Numbered from the stretch's first letter, positions 8,929 through 17,391 are shown. The stretch: 61,731 nucleotides of DNA from Planctomycetes bacterium B3_Pla (GCA_005223045.1 NJBM01000009.1:1-61731); one strand, 5' to 3'. Notes: a model not told the origin generated them from the letters alone. Made by a program: numbers and translations.

Positions 8929-9858
8929 TTACCTTGCTTGCTTGAGTATGTCTTTGAACGCGGCGAGCGGATCGGAGAATTTGAATTTATAGCCGGCTTC
9001 GAGCAGCTTTGTGGGAACGACCCTTGTGCTGGGAAGCAACAGCTCGGTCGCCACCTCGCCAAGAGCCAACTTGAGTGCAAAAGCAGGCATCGGGAATATC
9101 GCCGGGCGGTGCATTGCTTTGCCGAGCAGGTTGTAGAAATCGTTCGAGAGCGTTGGATCGGGGGCCGTCACGTTGAACGGTCCTTTGCAATCGGCATTGT
9201 CCAGAAACAATCGAACGGCGCCGATGACGTCCTCGATGTGGACCCAGGGGAGCCATTGTCTGCCTGAGCCGGGATGACCGCCCAGGAAGAAACGGAAAGG
9301 CGGGATAAGCCGGCTCATAACGCCGCCGTGCGGTCCGAGCACCACGCCGAGTCTGATTATAGCGAGCCTGACTCCCAGGGCCTCGACGTCCCGGACGGAG
9401 GCCTCCCACTGCCGGGCGACGTCGGCCAGAAATCCGGACCCGATCGAGGAATTCTCGTCGAGCAGTTCATCGCCGCGGTCGCCATAGTAGCCGACACCGG
9501 AGGCCTGGATCAGGACCTGCGGCTTGTGCTCGACGTTGCGAATAGCTTCTGTGAGGAGACTGCCGGCGTTCAATCTGCTGTCCAGGATCAACTGCTTTTT
9601 CTTTTGGGTCCATCGCCCGGTTCCGATGTTCTCGCCGACCAGGTTTACGATCCCCAACGCGCCATCGATAAGTTCGGACCATTCTCCAGCGGTTGCGGCA
9701 TCCCATTCGACGACCTTCACGCGCCCGCCAAACATGCTCTGAGCCTCGGCGCGCCGACGGCTCAGAGCCACTACCTCATAGCCTGCCTTCGCCAGCTCGA
9801 TGCTCAGCGGCCTGCCGATAAAGCCGGTCGCTCCCGTAATCAAGATTCGCTTGGTCAT
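8929..9858 (-). CDS. TIGR01777-family NAD(P)-dependent epimerase/dehydratase (YfcH-like)
   Basis: The product has 309 residues. It opens with ILITGATGFIGRPL, the Rossmann GxxGxxG motif of extended short-chain dehydrogenases. The family-specific stretches are NLVGENIGTGRWTQKKK, QASGVGYYGDRGDE (with the active-site Tyr) and LPWVHIEDVIGA. A C-terminal DUF1731-type end (LPSTRVVPTKLLEAGYKF) completes the length normal for this family. It is a cytoplasmic enzyme with an unknown sugar-nucleotide-like substrate. No clear ribosome binding site precedes the ATG at 9858. The YbjQ-family gene ends 29 bases upstream on the same strand, so the two probably form a transcript. Confidence 0.9.
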   Translation of the reverse strand: MTKRILITGATGFIGRPLSIELAKAGYEVVALSRRRAEAQSMFGGRVKVVEWDAATAGEWSELIDGALGIVNLVGENIGTGRWTQKKKQLILDSRLNAGSLLTEAIRNVEHKPQVLIQASGVGYYGDRGDELLDENSSIGSGFLADVARQWEASVRDVEALGVRLAIIRLGVVLGPHGGVMSRLIPPFRFFLGGHPGSGRQWLPWVHIEDVIGAVRLFLDNADCKGPFNVTAPDPTLSNDFYNLLGKAMHRPAIFPMPAFALKLALGEVATELLLPSTRVVPTKLLEAGYKFKFSDPLAAFKDILKQAR

Positions 9859-9887
9859 TATTGACGCTACACGTTCTGCAAGGCGAC

Positions 9888-10445
9888 CTATTCGCTGAGC
9901 TTGACGGCTGTGCCGTAAGCTAAGAGTTCGGCCGCACTGCCCACAACGCTGGTGGTCATATAGCGAACATTGATAATCGCGTCCGCTCCCAGCTCTACCG
10001 CCTGGGCGATCATCCTGTTTGTCGCAGCGGTCCGTGCCCGGCCCATCATCTCTGTGTACTCGGTCAATTCCCCGCCGAGGATCAATCTGACGATGGCGGA
10101 CAGATCTTTGCCGAGCCAGATGGCGAACACCGTATGGCCCTGGACCACGCCGAGAACCTCACTTGCCTGTCGTCCGGGCACTTCCGCAGAATTCAACAGC
10201 AAGACCCTGCCGTCAGGCTCAGCGGACACCAGCGCTTCTGCCGGCATCTTGCTTATCTTTTGTTCGAGCGCCAGCGTCACCAGGACCACAAGGATACCAC
10301 CCAGAAGGCAGAAGACCGCTATCTGCAACCACGGGGGCACGGGCGGATCATCAGTAGTCACCACATGCCACGGCACCCCGGCAAATATAGTGACAAAAAG
10401 CCCCAATACAAACGCCAACGAACCGATCTGTCGAATTGCTTTCAT
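9888..10445 (-). CDS. Membrane-anchored YbjQ/UPF0145 (DUF74) family protein
   Basis: The product has 185 residues. Two hydrophobic segments at about 8-25 and 40-62 form a membrane hairpin. The C-terminal 110 residues carry the UPF0145 pattern: a GGELTEYTEMMGRAR helix, then AVELGADAIINVRY, ending in LAYGTAVKL. UPF0145 proteins form pentamers and are sometimes labelled heavy-metal binding, but their role is not settled. The fusion to a membrane hairpin differs from the soluble members of about 105 residues. The start is firm, with AAGGAG six bases before the ATG. It lies directly upstream of the TIGR01777 epimerase. Confidence 0.85.
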   Translation of the reverse strand: MKAIRQIGSLAFVLGLFVTIFAGVPWHVVTTDDPPVPPWLQIAVFCLLGGILVVLVTLALEQKISKMPAEALVSAEPDGRVLLLNSAEVPGRQASEVLGVVQGHTVFAIWLGKDLSAIVRLILGGELTEYTEMMGRARTAATNRMIAQAVELGADAIINVRYMTTSVVGSAAELLAYGTAVKLSE

Positions 10446-10520
10446 AGCTTTCTCCTTAGACCGTCAATAATTAAATGTTTCGGCAAGGCGCTGTAGCCAG
10501 GGTGCGCCCCATACCAAGCA

Positions 10521-10546
10521 GGTAGGATGGGCTTTAGCCCATGCGG
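10521..10546. repeat. REP-like hairpin, copy 1
   Basis: A palindrome ATGGGCTTTAGCCCAT flanked by GTAGG and GCGG lies just downstream of the RAYT gene. Matching copies in opposite orientation lie at 11169-11194 and 11378-11403, and a variant at 33430-33452. Confidence 0.8.
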
Positions 10547-10565
10547 TCCTTTGGGAATACATGTG

Positions 10566-11117
10566 TCATTCGCCGACGAACATTTTGTCAATCTCGGCTT
10601 GAATATCATCCCAATGGCCGGATCCATAGATGCCCTCTCTGACATACCGACGATACGTTGACCACGCCCAATCTTCGGCTCGCTCGACAAGCCCATGCTT
10701 GACAGGATTATAATGGATATAATTGATATGGCGCTGCAAATCTTTCTCATCGCGAATCTGATGCTCCCAAAACCGGCGCTGCCATATACCGCGCTCGCGC
10801 TTACGGTCGCGAGAAGGACTCTGCCGAGATTCGGCACCGCCGGCACAAAGGTATCGCCGGGTGAAACCGGCCTTAATACGTGACCATCGCAGTGGAAAAT
10901 CACGGTCGCCCTCGGGGAGTTCCCATATACAATGCAAATGGTCTGGCAAAAGACACAACGCGACGACGTCAAAATGGCTGCGCTGCCTTGTTTCTTCCCA
11001 TGCGGCCCGCAAACAGGATCGTGCACGCTCATCCGTCAGAAATCCGCCGCGACGGTGCGTCACCACGGTGAAGAAGTAACAGCCGCCCTCGAAATTGGCT
11101 CGCCTGTAATTCGTCAT
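10566..11117 (-). mobile_element. REP-associated tyrosine transposase (RAYT, Y1/HUH family)
   Basis: The gene codes for 183 residues. The HUH metal motif is seen in CLLPDHLHCIWELP (H-L-H), and the nucleophile region in INYIHYNPVKHGLV, with the family-typical order. GIWQRRFWEHQIRDEKD is also characteristic of RAYTs of the IS200/IS605-related group. Such enzymes act on REP hairpins and are usually single-copy and domesticated. REP-like palindromes flank the gene: one 20 bases past its stop and two upstream. The first 46 codons and the region upstream are present again in a 209-bp tandem copy (11196-11404). The gene looks intact. Confidence 0.92.
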
Positions 11118-11140
11118 AGAGTCACTCTGGCGGCCTGTTA

Positions 11141-11326
11141 TCAGGCCTCAGTCTCCAGCTTCCTCAGTCCGCATGGGCTAAAGCCCATCCTACCGCTTGT
11201 TTCTTCCCATGCGGTCCGCAAACAGGATCGTGCACGCTCATCCGTCAGAAATCCACTACGACGGTGCGTCACCACAGTGAAGAAGTAACAGCCACCCTCG
11301 AAATTGGCTCGCCTGTAATTCGTCAT
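11141..11326 (-). pseudogene. Truncated RAYT N-terminal copy
   Basis: The 61-codon frame repeats the first 42 or so residues of the neighbouring RAYT (MTNYRRANFEGGC...), then runs out of homology at the junction of the tandem duplication. The HUH motif and the tyrosine are both missing, so it cannot be an active transposase. Substitutions are mostly silent or conservative. Confidence 0.85.
11169..11194. repeat. REP-like hairpin, copy 2
   Basis: CCGC plus ATGGGCTAAAGCCCAT plus CCTACC, the reverse complement of copy 1. It marks the right end of the first tandem unit. Confidence 0.8.
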
Positions 11327-11377
11327 AGAGTCACTCTGGTGGCCTGTTATCAGGTCTCAGCCTCCAGCTTCCTCAGT

Positions 11378-11403
11378 CCGCATGGGCTAAAGCCCATCCT
11401 ACT
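11378..11403. repeat. REP-like hairpin, copy 3
   Basis: The same palindrome and orientation as copy 2. It marks the right end of the second tandem unit. Confidence 0.8.
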
Positions 11404-11404
11404 G

Positions 11405-12069
11405 CTGCGCCGCTCATTCTGTCTGGTATGTTATAACAGATGCGAGGCTGTGGTGCAAATTGTTGATAGAAGTTGGGCAGAATACAACAGGTGTGGATTA
11501 GACCTTCGGGCAATACTCATCTAAGGCGGACAGTCGGACCTGGCGTACTTCAATCTGCCGGGGACGGCAAAATTCAGCGAGGTCTGCTCGATAGATGTCT
11601 ATGAGTCTCGATTTTGGTTTCCCACCTGTGTGAATCGATTCCGATTGAATGCCTTCGTTGGTGCTTGTCGCTTGAGTGCCATAGTCGGCACCAGCATTTC
11701 CATGCAAATTTCAACACTCTCATCTTGTCACCCTCAACTCAAGTGGCGATGGTTTTTCACCGTCAACAGACCACCTTTACCGGTTTATCAGCAAAGTAAG
11801 TATACCTAAGTGCCGCTGTTGGTGTCAAGTGTAACGATTTTTCCGCCATTCTGCGGGCGAAATTAAGGCCGGCGAGTTGTGCAAGAACGCTGCTATAGGC
11901 AAAAGGATCGGCGTAATCTTCTACGGGGCCGCTGCTCGAATTCGATCCTGAGAAAGAAGTGTTCACCAACACTGCCGCGGCCAATAAGCTCCTACGCCGT
12001 GAATACAGAAAACAGTTTGTGTGTCCTGTGTCCGAGGAAGTTTAGCGAACATCTGTTTACACAGGCTTA
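11405..12069. other. 665-base stretch without a convincing gene
   Basis: Several short minus-strand frames occur, none with protein-like character. A good sigma-70-type promoter (11799-11828) points leftward into this stretch, so a short RNA or a very small protein between about 11500 and 11790 is possible. One candidate 49-codon frame begins near 11731 after GAGG, but it is rich in Trp/Arg/His and I do not call it. Confidence 0.4.
11799..11828 (-). promoter_or_regulatory. Candidate sigma-70 promoter, reading left
   Basis: On the minus strand TTGACA (11823-11828) is followed after 18 bases by TATACT (11799-11804). It is a near-consensus match with no recognised gene downstream. Confidence 0.55.
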
Positions 12070-12636
12070 TCAGCTATCCTCAATGACAACGTGAGAGGCA
12101 TCGATTATCCGGTCCCGGGAGGTGAAGCCACCGACGGTTCGAGTACCACCCGGCGCCGAACCGCGAATGGTCCGCTTGTTCTCATTGATTTCGTGCAGGA
12201 GTCGTTCGTTGACACCCTTGAGCTTCGTGAACTGTTGCTCGAGGTTTTTCTCTGCTTGTTTATATTTGCGGACTTCCTGCTGGAGTTCTTCGACGAGCTT
12301 CTGGAAGTTCTGCCACTTTTTAGCGGTGTCCTTCCATTGCTTCAGTTTTCCATCGCCTTTTGAGACGGCATTTAAACGCCGGCTCTTGAAATCTCCAAAT
12401 CCCCTGGCCGAACCTCTGCCTTCACGCAGCCTGATCCCGACAATAGGAGAGTTTTCTTCGGCTTGTTGTACCGTCGCCCCTGTGACTTTGCCTCTTCGTC
12501 GTCGTACGAGAATCAACAACAGCACGAACAAAACTGTCGCAGCTACGGCCAGCAATTCCCATCGCTCCCATTGTCGCTCGCTGTATAGCCACGAAACGTA
12601 CTGTGTAAAACTGTCTATCAGGCTCTCTACCGTCAT
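12070..12636 (-). CDS. Membrane-anchored coiled-coil protein, unknown function
   Basis: The product has 188 residues. One membrane span lies at about 27-44 (LLAVAATVLFVLLLILV), followed at once by RRRRGK, which puts the C-terminal part in the cytoplasm. Residues about 95-155 are rich in Lys, Glu and Gln with heptad spacing and should form a coiled coil. The tail ends in a mixed polar stretch. The start is supported by GGGAGGT upstream. No family is recognised. It stands alone, with 478 bases before the next gene upstream; a possible far-upstream promoter element at 12939-12953 is shared with the TpsB gene. Confidence 0.7.
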   Translation of the reverse strand: MTVESLIDSFTQYVSWLYSERQWERWELLAVAATVLFVLLLILVRRRRGKVTGATVQQAEENSPIVGIRLREGRGSARGFGDFKSRRLNAVSKGDGKLKQWKDTAKKWQNFQKLVEELQQEVRKYKQAEKNLEQQFTKLKGVNERLLHEINENKRTIRGSAPGGTRTVGGFTSRDRIIDASHVVIEDS

Positions 12637-13114
12637 TCTTTCTTACCTCCCAATCTCAGGCGAATCGCCAATCCATTTGCATTACCAGTTCTTTCCATAA
12701 CACACCAATCCTTGTGACCGCACTGCGCACACTTATCGCCACGTTATTGTGAGATGAGGAACGAAGAGTTGTTATTCTCATTTAGCGTTCCTTCGCAATA
12801 AAATCATGGCCTCCGGTTCAAACCGTTTCTTGCCGGTTATCCTCTTGCTGCCGTTTGTTTTTCGAGCACGTATTTCATGTGGAAGAAAGCCGGACGCGAA
12901 ACGTAAAGAGGCCTTCTCACCACTTCTCCTTGACATATACGGTATATCAGCACTTTAAGCGAGGCTTGTCAATGAAAAAGCCCCACGAAAAAGGTTTTTT
13001 TGCCGAAAGCGGCAAATCGGCTTAAAAATGGGCCTTCATTTGGCCTCGGCTGGAATGTTTGTTAAATTTTGGATGAGACTCATCAAATCGCGGTTCAAAT
13101 AGTAAGGAGAAAAC
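12637..13114. other. Divergent intergenic region, 478 bases
   Basis: It lies between the coiled-coil membrane gene (left) and the small lipoprotein gene (right). It holds the 15-mer AGTGCTGATATACCG on the minus strand at 12939-12953, near TTGACA-like sequence, and a TTTGCCG-AAAG-CGGCAAA hairpin near 13000. No gene is seen. Confidence 0.45.
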
Positions 13115-13498
13115 ATGAGATTCAAAACTACAATCGTATTTGCGGTCACATTTGTCTGTCTGCTGCTAACCACTTCCTGTTCGAGAACTGCCAGGCACGG
13201 ACCGCCCTCACATGCACCGGCTCACGGGTACCGCCACAAGCGGGTCTCGGGCGTCAAGTTGACTTTCGATTCGGGCCGGGGGGTCTATCTCGTCGCCGGG
13301 CATCCCAACTGTTACTACCATGACGGCTACTTCTACCGTCTCAGCGGCGGCGTGTGGGAAATGAGCATGAAATTCAAAACCGGCTGGGCGCGTGTCTCCG
13401 GAAGATCGCTGCCTAAGGGCCTGCATGCCAAGCAGGTCAAGGCCAAGGGCACCGGCAACGGCAAGGTGGCAAAAGGAAAAGGCAAGCGCAAGAGATAG
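13115..13498 (+). CDS. Small lipoprotein, unknown function
   Basis: The product has 127 residues. The signal peptide ends in the lipobox LLTTSC, so Cys22 should be lipidated and the protein anchored in a membrane outside the cytoplasm. The mature part has a compact aromatic domain (YLVAGHPNCYYHDGYFYR, then GVWEMS), resembling short YXWGXW-type domains seen in other secreted proteins. The tail is strongly basic (Lys/Gly repeats), perhaps for binding nucleic acid or acidic polymer. The ribosome binding site AAGGAG lies six to seven bases before the ATG. It ends just before a strong terminator. Confidence 0.7.
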   Translation: MRFKTTIVFAVTFVCLLLTTSCSRTARHGPPSHAPAHGYRHKRVSGVKLTFDSGRGVYLVAGHPNCYYHDGYFYRLSGGVWEMSMKFKTGWARVSGRSLPKGLHAKQVKAKGTGNGKVAKGKGKRKR

Positions 13499-13529
13499 TC
13501 GTAGGCGATGCCGCAGATTTGTATCAATC

Positions 13530-13568
13530 CGGGGTCCGTGCCGACCGAATCGGTGCAGGCCCCGTTTT
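13530..13568 (+). terminator. Rho-independent terminator
   Basis: A stem CGGGG/CCCCG with an inner stem GTGCCGA/TCGGTGC (with G-U pairs) is followed by TTTT. It lies 32 bases after the lipoprotein stop and overlaps the end of the convergent kinase gene. Confidence 0.75.
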
Positions 13569-16098
13569 AGTTCACGCTTGCCCCAAGGGAGCTTGTTTCC
13601 TGATTGTGCGTATCGGCGACAATAGCAGCGCCATCAGAAATTTTCTCCGGCAGCGTAAAAAAGAATGTGCTCCCCTTGCCGACTTCGGATTCGACCCAGA
13701 CTTTGCCGCCGTTTAGCTCGGCGATCTTTTTCACGACCGACAGTCCTATGCCCGTGCTTTCGACTTCATTGCGTGGCGAAAGCGTCTGGAACATCCTGAA
13801 TATCTTATCAAAATACTTGCTGTCAATTCCCGGTCCGTTATCAGCAACGCTGAATTTCCAGAAGTCGCCCTGCCCGACGCAGCCGACTTTGACTTGTCCC
13901 TTCGGTTTGTCCATATATTTTATGGCGTTGTTCAACAGGTTCTGGAAAACTTGTACAATGTGTGTTCTTTCGCACACCAGCGCAGGTAATTCATTTTCTA
14001 TGGTTATCTCAACATCGGCGGGCGGATCGACTCTGGCAATCAACTCCGGTACAACTGTATTCAAGTCGATTTGTTGCTTCTTAATGTCCTCCCGCCCGAT
14101 CATGGAATATTCCAGAATGCTATCGATAAGAGCGCTCATTTGCGTTGCTCTGGCAGCGAGCAGCCTGACCTGTTCTTTGCCTTTTTCGTCAAACTTATCG
14201 GCATAATCCGTCACCAGCCAATCAGCCAATATTCCAATTCCACGTAATGGTGTCTTCAGGTCATGAGCAGTTATGTGGGCGAACTCCTGGAGTTCCTTGT
14301 TTGAGCGATTGAGTTTTCGCACGCTTGATTCCAAATCCATATTCAGTTTTTCGAGTTCATGCTCCACTCGCTTTCGCTCGGCGATCTCGGCCTCCAGCAT
14401 TTCGTTGGCCTGCGACAGCTCAGCCGTGCGTTGTTCGACCCGCACCTCTAACTCATTATGAGCCTTGCGCAGTGCCTCGGATGTCTGCTTATGTTCGGTG
14501 ATATCCCGAAAGCTCCAGACCCGTCCTGTGGCGGCTGCTTTGCGAATCAACGGCAGGGAATGTACTTCCAGAACTGTCCCTTCTTTCAGGATTAAAGTGT
14601 CTGAACTCTCCTCTTCAACAAGATGCGGGGCTTGCAGTCTTGCAAGAAACGCCGCCCCGTCGTTCAACCTGGAGCCAATGTGTCCAAGCAGGCTCCCGGT
14701 ATCCGGCTGCCGAGCCGGCTCACCAGGTATGCCCCACATCTTTGCAAATCGCCTGTTCGTATGGGTTACTTGACCCGTCTCATCGACGACAAGAATGCCG
14801 TCGGCGGTGGATTCAAGAGTTCCTATCAACAGGTCCTCACTTTCGCGAAGTTGCTGTTGCGCTTCTCTGAGGGCCACCAGCTCCTTCTCAGCGGTAACAT
14901 CATAAAGCACACCTTGACTTCCACTGATTTCGCCTTTGATGTTCTTGACGCAGGTTGAAAAAAGAGTGACGAATAGTTTCCTGCCCCTGGCGGTTCTCAG
15001 GGTCAGCTCTTTGACCTCAATGCCTGTTCTGCCCAGATAATCCAAAAGCCGGTCTCGCTCGCGGGGGTCGTCCCAGAACCGTTCGGGCAAGAACGGCTGG
15101 TTAATGAGTTCGGCGGGATCGGTCACATCCAGCAATTTCATCAGCGCAGGATTGACGTATATTGTATTGAAATCCAGGTCAATAGTATATATGCAGTTGC
15201 TGGACTCACTTAGTAGTCTAAAGTAGGTAACTTCCTCTTCCCGTAGATTGGCCTTGATGGCCTTTAGGATATCTGTCTGGGTTACAACCCCACACAAAGT
15301 TTCAAAGTCGGTAACAATGAGTCGGCGAATCCCCGTCTTTTCGAGCTGTCTTTGCGCGCTCAGTACGGAGTAGTTGGACGGTATGGTTACGACCGGCGAA
15401 GTCATTACATCCTTCAAACTCGTCTGATCCGGATCCCGTTTTGCCGCAATGACTCTCTTGAGATAATCTCGTTCAGTAAATATCCCCGCGACGTCATCGT
15501 TATCCATGGCGATCAGGCAGGATATGTCCTGGAAAGCCATGAGTTCCGCTGCCTCTTTGACACTCGCCGAACTGGGCATGACAGCCACATCACTTGTCAT
15601 TATCTCCGATACTTTCTTTGACAGCGTGTATGATGCCAGAACTTGAACTATGTCGGTTTGTGTTATGACACCAACCGATCGTCCATCATCCAAAACGACG
15701 AGCCGCCGGATATTCTCGGCCTCCATCATCTCGCCGATCTCCATAACCGAAAGATCGCGGGGAACGCTCCGGACAGGAGACGACATGATTTGTTCTACTT
15801 TCATCCCACACAAATCGCCGGGGCCGGCAGCGGCTTTTTTGAGCATATCCGTCTCTGTGACAATTCCTGACAAGTTCCCATCTTCTGAGACAATTACACA
15901 GGATATGTTGTTAGTGGACATAATCTCGGCGGCCGAAACCACACTGTCTCTCGGATTGACAGTGGCCACGTCTTCACTCATTATATCCCCTGCGGTTAGC
16001 CAGGTTCGGGAGGTAGCCGTCATAGCACAGGGATGGCCGTTTCTGACCTGGCATTCGGCTAGTTCACTGCGAATTGATCGAAGAGTGTTTTCAGCCAT
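13567..16098 (-). CDS. Sensor histidine kinase with four CBS domains and two PAS domains
   Basis: The product has 843 residues. Residues about 35-285 hold four CBS motifs in tandem (each with IMS..V...V...D and GIVTETD-like ends), which usually bind adenine nucleotides. Two PAS domains follow at about 290-410 and 420-545. A coiled coil at about 545-600 leads to the kinase core: H-box FAHITAHDLKTPLRG with the phospho-acceptor His near residue 611, N-box QVFQNLLNNAIKY, G1 VADNGPGID and G2 TGIGLSVVKK. No membrane span is visible, so it should be cytoplasmic. CBS domains ahead of PAS suggest energy or nucleotide sensing. No response regulator gene is adjacent. A promoter and an 18-bp palindromic operator lie upstream (16258-16307). 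Confidence 0.92.
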   Translation of the reverse strand: MAENTLRSIRSELAECQVRNGHPCAMTATSRTWLTAGDIMSEDVATVNPRDSVVSAAEIMSTNNISCVIVSEDGNLSGIVTETDMLKKAAAGPGDLCGMKVEQIMSSPVRSVPRDLSVMEIGEMMEAENIRRLVVLDDGRSVGVITQTDIVQVLASYTLSKKVSEIMTSDVAVMPSSASVKEAAELMAFQDISCLIAMDNDDVAGIFTERDYLKRVIAAKRDPDQTSLKDVMTSPVVTIPSNYSVLSAQRQLEKTGIRRLIVTDFETLCGVVTQTDILKAIKANLREEEVTYFRLLSESSNCIYTIDLDFNTIYVNPALMKLLDVTDPAELINQPFLPERFWDDPRERDRLLDYLGRTGIEVKELTLRTARGRKLFVTLFSTCVKNIKGEISGSQGVLYDVTAEKELVALREAQQQLRESEDLLIGTLESTADGILVVDETGQVTHTNRRFAKMWGIPGEPARQPDTGSLLGHIGSRLNDGAAFLARLQAPHLVEEESSDTLILKEGTVLEVHSLPLIRKAAATGRVWSFRDITEHKQTSEALRKAHNELEVRVEQRTAELSQANEMLEAEIAERKRVEHELEKLNMDLESSVRKLNRSNKELQEFAHITAHDLKTPLRGIGILADWLVTDYADKFDEKGKEQVRLLAARATQMSALIDSILEYSMIGREDIKKQQIDLNTVVPELIARVDPPADVEITIENELPALVCERTHIVQVFQNLLNNAIKYMDKPKGQVKVGCVGQGDFWKFSVADNGPGIDSKYFDKIFRMFQTLSPRNEVESTGIGLSVVKKIAELNGGKVWVESEVGKGSTFFFTLPEKISDGAAIVADTHNQETSSLGASVN

Positions 16099-16257
16099 AG
16101 CGCTTTCCTATGATTATGTCAACGAAATCCGGTCCAAGCCACGCGTTAGATCCGATTCAGAAGTCTACGTCTGTCGTGAGCTTAGCTTGGCGAGGACTTT
16201 CGTGGTAGCCCTTTTGTTCTACCCAGACGTCTATCACATCGACTATCAGCAAAGGAA

Positions 16258-16286
16258 ATATTACCGAAAATTGCTTTCTCGATCAA
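16258..16286 (-). promoter_or_regulatory. Promoter of the CBS-PAS kinase gene
   Basis: On the minus strand TTGATC (16281-16286) is followed, 17 bases on, by TAATAT (16258-16263). The expected transcript would have a leader of about 150 bases. The palindrome at 16290-16307 sits three bases upstream of the -35 box. Confidence 0.6.
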
Positions 16287-16289
16287 AAA

Positions 16290-16307
16290 ATACGTAGTAC
16301 TACGTAT
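16290..16307. promoter_or_regulatory. 18-bp perfect palindromic operator
   Basis: ATACGTAGTACTACGTAT is perfectly self-complementary and abuts the -35 box of the kinase promoter. That placement is typical of an activator that touches RNA polymerase. The sequence type resembles sites of NarL/FixJ/LuxR-type regulators; the regulator itself is not in the window. Confidence 0.65.
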
Positions 16308-16427
16308 ATCTGCATCGGCGAGGTGCCAGAGTGAGGGTAAATATGTCCAATGTGACCGTTACGAGCGATTTTAGCGTGATGTGTCGTGTGTGATGTGTCG
16401 TGCGTAATACGCAATACGTACAACGAA

Positions 16428-16682
16428 TCACGTGGTTCTGTTTCCAGCGGTAGCCACAGTTTGTATATTATTTCGGCACGGACGGCTCTTCTTGCAGATG
16501 TCTTTTTCGCGTTGCTGCTTTCTCCACACCGGAATATACGTCTCGGGCCGGTGTTGCAGAAGTGATTGCTCGACCCAGAAGGTGTAGTTTCTCAGATCCT
16601 TGTATCGTTTGCTGAGATAGCAGGACGTTATTGCGGCATAAGCCAGAAGACCCCAAAAACCGATGTCGGCGAGAATAGCCAT
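16428..16682 (-). CDS. Small membrane protein (84 aa), unknown function
   Basis: The protein has one N-terminal hydrophobic segment (MAILADIGFWGLLAYAAI), then a basic, aromatic region with SKRYKDLRNYTFW. The C-terminal third is polar and includes two cysteines. The start is well supported: AGGAGGG lies seven bases before the ATG, and a promoter (TTGTGT-17-TATAGT) lies just upstream. No family is recognised. It belongs to a run of small membrane or lipoprotein genes on the minus strand between 16.4 and 18.3 kb. Confidence 0.6.
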   Translation of the reverse strand: MAILADIGFWGLLAYAAITSCYLSKRYKDLRNYTFWVEQSLLQHRPETYIPVWRKQQREKDICKKSRPCRNNIQTVATAGNRTT

Positions 16683-16992
16683 GTCTTACCCTCCTGTATA
16701 AACTATACGGAACCAAAAGCGGTAACACAAATCGATTCCGGAAAGAGATTGTCGGTGGTGGGGACTGTGCCGGTTGTAGCGCCAGGTAAACTGGAAAAGG
16801 GCCGGGTGCTTTTTCAATTCGCCCTGGGAGAAAAGGCGATAGATATACCGGCCCCTTAAGCTCACTTGGCGCACGGACCATTAAGCCAAGCCCAATTGCA
16901 CAACCGGCACGGAAAGTGATATGCTTTGCGAGAATCTCGGACCCTTTGTCCTTCAGACTCTTTTCGCCGGTTCAGTTGAACCGTCAGTTTGT
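16683..16992. other. 310-base intergenic stretch
   Basis: It contains the promoter of the 84-residue membrane protein. A 62-codon minus-strand frame (16686-16874) lacks a ribosome binding site and is not called. Confidence 0.4.
16702..16730 (-). promoter_or_regulatory. Promoter of the 84-aa membrane protein gene
   Basis: TTGTGT (16725-16730), 17 bases, then TATAGT (16702-16707) on the minus strand. The -10 box is followed by TTA, as in the promoter at 17673-17700. Confidence 0.5.
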
Positions 16993-17391
16993 TCATGGTC
17001 CCGTCGGATTCGTCGATGTGTTCCAGGGGCTCTTGTTTCTCTGCCCCCGGCAATCGCGCTGCAGCGATTTGCAGCGGCTGTCACGCTCGAGCTTGCCGAC
17101 TGCCACGAGCGCAACAAGTATCATATACGATAGTAAAGCCCAGTCGTAAAGCTCAGAGGTGCTCGGAGTCTCGGGCAGCCTGGCCAAACAGCACTGGACG
17201 GCAAACTGAACCGTCAGCAACCCGGCAACAATTGCAGGCCAGTTAAAGTACCAGTGCTTTGTGTTGTCCGCTGCTTTTTCCTTGAGCCTCCTGGCGGCCG
17301 CAAGACCCACGGCGAATAAGAAACGGCACAAGAAATAGCAGTACACAATCGCAAAGATGCCTGCCGCAATGATAAACCAGACAATGTTCAT
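16993..17391 (-). CDS. Small membrane protein (132 aa), unknown function
   Basis: Three hydrophobic segments can be seen (about 3-25, 48-68 and 83-100), joined by a basic loop (AARRLKEKAADNTKHWYF). The last 30 residues are polar and Arg/Lys rich. No ribosome binding site precedes the ATG, so the start is uncertain. The consistent membrane pattern with positively charged loops supports a real gene. No family is recognised. It lies in the same direction as its small neighbours on either side. Confidence 0.5.
   Translation of the reverse strand: MNIVWFIIAAGIFAIVYCYFLCRFLFAVGLAAARRLKEKAADNTKHWYFNWPAIVAGLLTVQFAVQCCLARLPETPSTSELYDWALLSYMILVALVAVGKLERDSRCKSLQRDCRGQRNKSPWNTSTNPTGP

Larger units (their letters stand above)
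10987..11404. repeat. 209-bp tandem duplication including the RAYT 5' end and a REP hairpin
   Basis: Bases 10987-11195 and 11196-11404 align end to end with about 16 scattered substitutions and no visible gap. Each unit starts inside the RAYT coding region, runs through its start codon and upstream region, and ends at a REP palindrome. The substitutions show the copy is not an assembly stutter. Confidence 0.85.

Noticed and set aside
8542..9267. 241-codon plus-strand frame
   Set aside because: It runs opposite to the TIGR01777 epimerase and the 45-residue gene, both with clear motifs; it is a shadow frame.
11763..11984. 73-codon frame starting MAAAVLVNTSFSGSNSSSG
   Set aside because: It overlaps a good promoter reading in the same direction, has no ribosome binding site and a non-protein-like C terminus.
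16381..16440. Possible CRISPR-like repetition (GTGTCGTG...GTGTCGTG)
   Set aside because: Only short irregular low-complexity copies, no spacers and no cas genes.
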